Source: Lentinula raphanica
Taxonomy: Eukaryota; Basidiomycota; Agaricomycetes; Agaricales; Omphalotaceae
DNA length: 64,000 nt
Reading direction: 5' to 3'
NCBI GenBank assembly: GCA_027919835.1
Contig: JANVFP010000013.1
Span: forward strand, 930,001-994,000
Made by a program: the position numbers and the translations under genes. Position 1 is the first letter of the stretch; every line of letters begins with the position of its first letter. The notes below the pieces were generated by a model. That model was given only the letters and a program-made list of their open reading frames with translations. It was not told the DNA's origin and did not search any database. Below are positions 58,916-64,000 of this stretch, one piece after another.

Positions 58916-61613
58916 ATGTCGTCTCGCAAGGACAAGGACAAGGTGTCGTCTTCGGGCAAGACCCAATACAGATCCTCGCACAAGATACAGTTTTCGGCTC
59001 CCGTTACTGACTTCGCCTTCCACGACGCGGTGCGCGCGCGGGATGGTCTGTTATCCACTAAGAAGCCGATCTTATTCTTGCCCTCGTCTCCCGAGGAAGC
59101 GGTTACCCTTCAAAGGCTCTGGCCCTCCGTTCGTAACACTCTCGACTCTGCCTTTGAGCAGTCCGCCTTTTCCCACTTGGACGACGTAGATTTTCCACTA
59201 TCCATGCCGTCTGACTATAATAGCCAACTGGCCACCAATTACTACCCCGCTGAGTTGGTGCAACTGTACAAGCCGTTTGCTACTGGTCCTTTATGTCGCG
59301 TCGACGCTTCTTTCTTATATCGAGGTCTCCGGATCATTCAGGACGCCGTGGCAGACATTATGGCAACCAACAAATCTCGCCAGAAAACCCAAGGTCGTAT
59401 TCTGGAGCTGCTGCAGAAGCCGCTGATTCAGAATGCCCTAGTAAGTTTTCCCCCGTTCTTCTGGTTTCAGGAATCAACTAATCGACCCTTTTCAAGAAAC
59501 ACTATCGACGCTTCTGGCACCGGTCCCGTTCTTGTCCCTTGTTCGCCGTCCGCTTCATGTGCATGTTCAGTGACTATTCCGACCGTTACTTGGACTCCTA
59601 TGAGTACTCCAAGTACGTTTATGACGAGAAGAAGAACGCTGGACTTGGAGTAAGCGCTTCCCTTCGTTCCGCCGTCAAAGTAAGTCATTTCACTTCCTTG
59701 ACTGGCACTTCGGGAGCTGACTTATTCACAGAACGCTTTTAAACCAGGTGGTCTCACTGTGGCTTCCTTGGCAATTCCCATTCCTTTCGACTACCATTCC
59801 AACGAGGGTCATCTCATTGTCCAAGTTGCCAGTACCGGGACTTCCCAGCAAGCCATTCGTGACCCGTATACCAACCAGATCCTGCTGCCAGAACCCGGTT
59901 ACGAAGTCACCATTTCTCGCACGCCTCCTCCCCAGGCTTCCTCCAGTCGCCTCGGAATCGCTTCTCCCGTCTTTAGTGATGAAGGGGTGGTCTCCGCCGT
60001 AGGGTCGCCCATTGGTTCTCCCGTGGGATCTTCCTTTCACGAAGCGGATGCTGACCTGGGCGAAACTGATGCGTCCTCGGATGAGCCTGAGGCGGCTGAT
60101 GTTTTCAAGGGTTCTCGTGTACGGACAAGAGCTGGTAAGCATGCTGCCTCCACTTCCCGTCGCACGTTTAGCTGATATTCCCTTCCAGGAACAGATTTGG
60201 CTAATACTCGTAACCGCACCACTCGTACCTCTCCTGCCAAGATTGGTCCTCCTGTAGGTAAAGGCAAGGGCAAGGCTCGCTCTTCTTCCAAACCCGCGGT
60301 TGTAATAAAGGTGAAGAGGGAGCGACCTGATGAAGGAACAGCCGAGGTAAGGCTCGTTCTGGTCAGTCCCTGTCCCCTTTTATTGATTCTTCCTCCAGCC
60401 CACTTCCGCGCCTGCTCCCAAGAAGCAAAAGACAGGAAAGGCTGAAGGGAAAGCTCGTGCCGTCGATACGCCTCCCGCTGCTGAAGAAGACGAGCTGGAA
60501 CACGAGGAGGTTGCTCCTCCAGAGCTTTCTGTCGCTGAGGTCACTGGTCCTTTGGCTGATAACGACACCGACGTGGAACATCTGGTGTCTTATCTGGCCA
60601 ATCCCAACTATAAGCCCAAACTCGCATTCTCTGTCTTGTACAAACGAGCCTCCCACAGCACTCCCAAACGCCGCAACGACATGCAGATCCTTCGTGAGCC
60701 GAAATGGTCGGTTTCACCGGAGTTGGAGGCGATAGGGAGTTTCCTTACTACAGGGAACGTCTCCTTCTCACTTTCCAACCTCGCCCGTTTCGCCCATCTG
60801 ACTTCCCGGGGTCTGGCTCCCTCGTCTCATCCCGTCGATCCCGACGTCGCGCCGACCACGGACTGCGTTTCCTGCCTCATCCGGGGGCTCAACTGTCGTT
60901 CTGGGGCTCAACTCGGAGGTCCCTGCTTTGGGTGTGAGCAATCTCATCGCACCTGCTCCAGTGCGTTGCACATGGAGCTTCAATCCGATCTTTTGGACAT
61001 CATCCCTGAAGCCGTCCGCACTTTTCCTGGTGGTCAGTATCCACAGATCTATACCACTTCGCGTTGTTGCTAACGATGCATTCCTCTTTCAGGGTATTCC
61101 GACGCCGTGGAGCAGTTCCAGGAAGCCTTGGACAACCACTTCCGAGTCATGGAAAACACGGAGAGCCTGCTCCATAACTCCCTAGCTATCCTGGCTCGCC
61201 AGGTCAACAAACTGAAACGTGCTGGACTCGACGCTAACGTTGTCCTTTCTGCTTGGGCCGAGGAGCATCCTAACCAGGAACTCGACTACGATACCGCCTG
61301 TTGGTTTGCAACCTTCTTTGGCTGGAACTCGTCGTGCAACCTGTCCGCGTACCTCAAGGATTCCGAAACTATCGCCAAGTTTCAGGCCTTTATCCGGGCT
61401 CATGACGTTGAAGTTCCAGCACCCCCTTCCACTGACATGCTGTACGAAAACGAAATTGCAGCCAAAGAACCTTCCCTTCCCCCCGTCGTTCGTGAGTACT
61501 CGCACATGACGGCTCAGAGCGGACCCATCGAGGACGACAAGTCGAAGGACGAGAAGAAGCCGAAGGATGACAAGAAGGCCCCCTCCGTCGCTCCCGAACC
61601 TCCAAAACCATGA
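58916..61613 (+). CDS. Unknown protein with a Zn2Cys6-like cysteine pattern
   Basis: Predicted 807-residue protein in six exons (58916-59440, 59497-59679, 59732-60134, 60189-60346, 60399-61032, 61093-61613), phases consistent. I do not recognise the family. The N-terminal 230 residues look globular (IQFSAPVTDFAFHDAV, ... YLDSYEYSKYVYDEKK). The middle is Ser/Pro-rich and basic (GPPVGKGKGKARSSSK; PKKQKTGKAEGK), perhaps a nuclear signal. At about residues 550-585 six cysteines follow C-x2-C-x6-C-x9-C-x2-C-x6-C (CVSCLIRGLNC ... CFGCEQSHRTC), the spacing of fungal Zn(II)2Cys6 clusters, though without their usual basic residues. The end is Lys/Asp-rich (DDKSKDEKKPKDDKK). It could be a DNA-binding protein or an element-borne protein. 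The last intron carries AGATCT. Confidence 0.6.
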
Positions 61614-62420
61614 ATAATGCTTGGTTTCGACATTCTTGGCGTACTGGGGTGCACTTCTTGGGCAGATCTGCTCGATGGTACGGCTTTCTTGGACCCGAAC
61701 GGATTTCTTGTGTACGTTCCTCAATCGCTCGGACTCATCTACAGACCCTTAGGGTTACTACATACGGACTAAAACTTCTTCAATTCATAATTCGTAGCCT
61801 ATGTAGTTTCTCTTCGAGGTCTCTTTTTGAACAGTTTCACAGACACTTAGGTAGTACCTTTGTAGTCTGATCCAATGCAATGGTCTAATGACCATTTTGT
61901 CTTGAAACCTCGTGTGAAAACCATCCATAAGCCCACTAAGTTCATGAATATGAACAGATCTGTCCTCAGTAGTGTAGAATAAAGTAGGCTCTAATAACAG
62001 TCTTTGAAATACGATTCCGTCGACCTTATTGAGCTTCTTTCTAAGAGGAATTGACAGATCTGGAGTATCCCTTGTTACAGGGTCCCTAGATCTGTGAGTA
62101 TATGCGGAAAACACGAATAGATCCATTCGTTCTTTCGTGCCTTTCGCTTATAAATGTTGGTGGTCACTGCCCTAAGGTCTCTTAATCCTTTGGGCAACTA
62201 ATGTGAGCTACGTCGGCCTCAGATCTAGTGCTATACATGTTACCCACATGCTTGTTTCACTTAGATCACTGACTTCGTAAAATTTTAAATTTTTAAAATT
62301 TTCGAAACACAGTGTCCCCTCCCCCAAACTAAAAGCTCAGCAGTCCCTGCTGACTCCGTCAAGGAAAGTTTTTCGTATAAAACAGCACTGATCCGAGTGG
62401 ATCCAACTCCCAACACAAAT
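61614..62420. other. Non-coding region rich in AGATCT
   Basis: Between two same-strand genes; five AGATCT sites (61,664 to 62,221). The right end holds the second copy of the shared hairpin motif and a TATAAAAC box at about 62,376, 45 bases before the ATG of the next gene. No gene seen. Confidence 0.65.
62319..62353 (+). promoter_or_regulatory. Shared upstream motif with hairpin, copy 2
   Basis: Same 15 bases CTCCCCCAAACTAAA, then a 7-bp inverted repeat TCAGCAG/CTGCTGA around TCC, with a different stem sequence from copy 1. ACTGATCCGAG follows at 62,387, just past a TATA-like box, so here the hairpin lies upstream of the transcription start. Confidence 0.6.
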
Positions 62421-63912
62421 ATGGCGCCCAACCACGAATTTTCCAACATTCCCCTTCGTTTGGAGTCCGAGCTTGAGGACTGGGCTGACGATGCAGCACA
62501 CTGGGCCAAGGTACTATGTCAAGATCGTACCCTAGGGTTCAGTGCTGCTATCAATCAACAAGGATCCATCAAGCTTCAGACTTCGACGAGAAAAGCGATC
62601 ATGGCTGATGTAAAATCTGCCTATGAACACATTGTATGTATTTCATGACTAGATCTGTTCATTATCAGACTTTTGACGACTTTTCCAGTCCCTTAAGGTG
62701 TCGAAGGAGGCTGCCAGTCTCAACACTTCGTACATGCAACAGTACGAGGCCTTGAGTGAGGCCTTGATCGGCATCATGGCCTTCTCTGAGATCGCAGAGG
62801 AGGCCGGCAGACTCTACCCCAACGTCAAGAATGAGGGTGGACAAGACTCCCGGATGGAACTATTCCTCGACGAGCTCGTCAAGATCCGTCGTTCCGCCAC
62901 AAGAGCCAAAATGCAGAAGGCCGAAGCTGCTGCAAAGGAAGTCAAAAACTCGACTCCAGGAGTAAGTAATACTTCGAATAACTTTGTCCCCTCGATAGAT
63001 CTGATCAATTTTCAAAGACCAAAGGCAAGGAATCGTCCAAGGCCAGAGAAAAGACCGTGGAACGTGCTTCAGTCGAGCCCATTGACGCTGAACAGAAGTT
63101 CATGGAAGAAATCGTGAGTAGATCTGTTCGCCGAGTCGATCCGAAGTACTGATCCATCGAGTTAGGAAGCAGATCTTGCCGCCGCCGAAGCAGAAGACGA
63201 GGCTGCTACACGTAAGGCCCGTCCCAAGGGAACTACTGCCTTCCTTCGTCGTCAACAGGCAAGTCCAGGCTGTGATGGCATTGCAGCCTACGCCATTCTT
63301 GCTTATCGAGCCGAACGTCGTGCTAAGTTGTATCGAAAGGGCACTCCCGTCAAAGTAGCTGACCAAGATAGCCCTGTACGTCGTTCCACTTGATAGATCT
63401 AACTGTTTCTGATGCAGATCTTCAGATGGAGGACGTTGCAGGTGAAGAAGAGGCGTCTCCCAAGGCTAAGTCTAAGTCCAAGTCCAAAAAGAAGTCTAAG
63501 GTCGTCGAGGAGACTCCTGAGCCAATGGCTGACCCGGATATCATCGTAAGTACCTTTAGATCTACTCAGAACGAATAGATCTGACGATTCTCTAGATGGA
63601 AGAGGAACCCAAACCCAAGGCTAAGGCCAAGGGGACGAATGCTGAGGAGGAGACTACAAAGGCTTCCAAGGGCAAGGGAAAACGAAAGCGACAGGACCAA
63701 GACGTGGGGGCAGCAGGATCCGCTGAGACTTCAGTGAACCCTGAGCCTTACTCAACCACTGCTGGACCTGAGACTATCGTTCAGCCCCTGGCGACCGGAG
63801 AGGAACGGACCAAGAGGACCAAGGTCTACCTAGATCTGGCCGATACTTGTAAGTACCTCGAGTCATTTCCAACAGATCTTCTCTTCTTTTCGCTCTATTA
63901 TTTATCACAGAG
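62421..63912 (+). CDS. Unknown charged protein; AGATCT in every intron
   Basis: Predicted 388-residue protein: exons 62421-62633, 62689-62961, 63018-63113, 63166-63375, 63426-63545, 63596-63848, with the stop created at the next junction (63911-63912); phases fit. No known domain. The N-terminal 165 residues are helical and acidic (RLESELEDWADDAAHWAKVL; YMQQYEALSEALIGIMAFSE). The rest alternates Glu/Ala and Lys/Ser-rich blocks (KAKSKSKSKKKSKVVEETPE; KGKGKRKRQDQD), like a nuclear or chromatin-associated disordered tail. The acceptor of intron 4 at 63,425 is chosen because it alone keeps the frame. The last exon is uncertain: an acceptor two bases on would add about 25 residues. It shares promoter motifs and a Lys-rich tail style with the preceding gene, so they may be related. 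Confidence 0.55.
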
Positions 63913-64000
63913 CAGCAAGGATCACTAGATCTATTGCTTTAGCATGTTGTCTTGCGTTTGAACTGTCTCTAGGACGTGGTATCTGAGCTAATCATCTTCA

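Noticed and set aside
59471..59653. Alternative acceptor and longer frame for the first exon of the gene at 58,916
   Set aside because: It runs into a stop and breaks the phase with the following exons; the acceptor at 59,496 keeps the frame.

Overview
The window reads as nuclear DNA of a filamentous basidiomycete, most likely an Agaricomycete (Agaricales). The genes are dense and cut by many introns of about 40-70 bp. The proteins are typically fungal (Tel1, proline dehydrogenase, a PMT mannosyltransferase, DUS3, a RING-PH-VWA protein of the Ste5/Far1 type), and the mobile elements (a chromodomain Ty3/gypsy element, a DIRS-like element, a hAT-like element) are common in mushroom genomes. Species cannot be fixed from the sequence alone. 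Gene models were assembled by hand from reading frames and GT-AG (twice GC-AG) junctions; for each multi-exon model the exon phases and total lengths were checked for consistency.

Left part, 1-41,314: ordinary gene space on both strands. In order: tel1 (ATM kinase, minus, kinase end outside the window), a 2-oxoglutarate/Fe(II) dioxygenase (plus), a short cystathionine beta-synthase (minus), a small secreted protein of unknown role (plus), protein O-mannosyltransferase of the PMT1 type (minus), a RING-PH-VWA scaffold-like protein (minus), a PLP cysteine-synthase-like/rhodanese fusion (minus), a doubtful small gene, mitochondrial proline dehydrogenase (plus), a DNAJC28/DUF1992 mitochondrial protein (plus), tRNA-dihydrouridine(47) synthase DUS3 (plus) and a very large repetitive MPEP-motif protein (minus). 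The two sulfur-related PLP enzymes and the two mitochondrial genes are neighbours only loosely; no biosynthetic cluster is evident.

Middle part, 42,332-56,770: a three-level nest of mobile elements. A DIRS-like retrotransposon (gag-like, RT-RNase H, tyrosine recombinase, 198-bp split direct repeats; minus strand) is cut inside its RT-RNase H frame by a Ty3/gypsy chromovirus (45,360-54,481, 5-bp target duplication GTAGA, 473-bp LTRs that differ at one base). The upstream LTR of that chromovirus is in turn cut by a 1,507-bp non-autonomous hAT-like element (52,871-54,377, 8-bp duplication CACAGAGA) that carries 159-bp tandem repeats. The chromovirus leader holds an 11-nt self-priming site and two covarying hairpins.

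Right part, 56,771-64,000: a region of different character. Two spliced genes of unknown function lie in non-coding DNA in which the palindrome AGATCT recurs about every 130 bp, including in every intron of the second gene. Both genes are preceded by the same 15-base sequence followed by a small hairpin. I regard this AGATCT-marked gene family as the least explained structure in the window.
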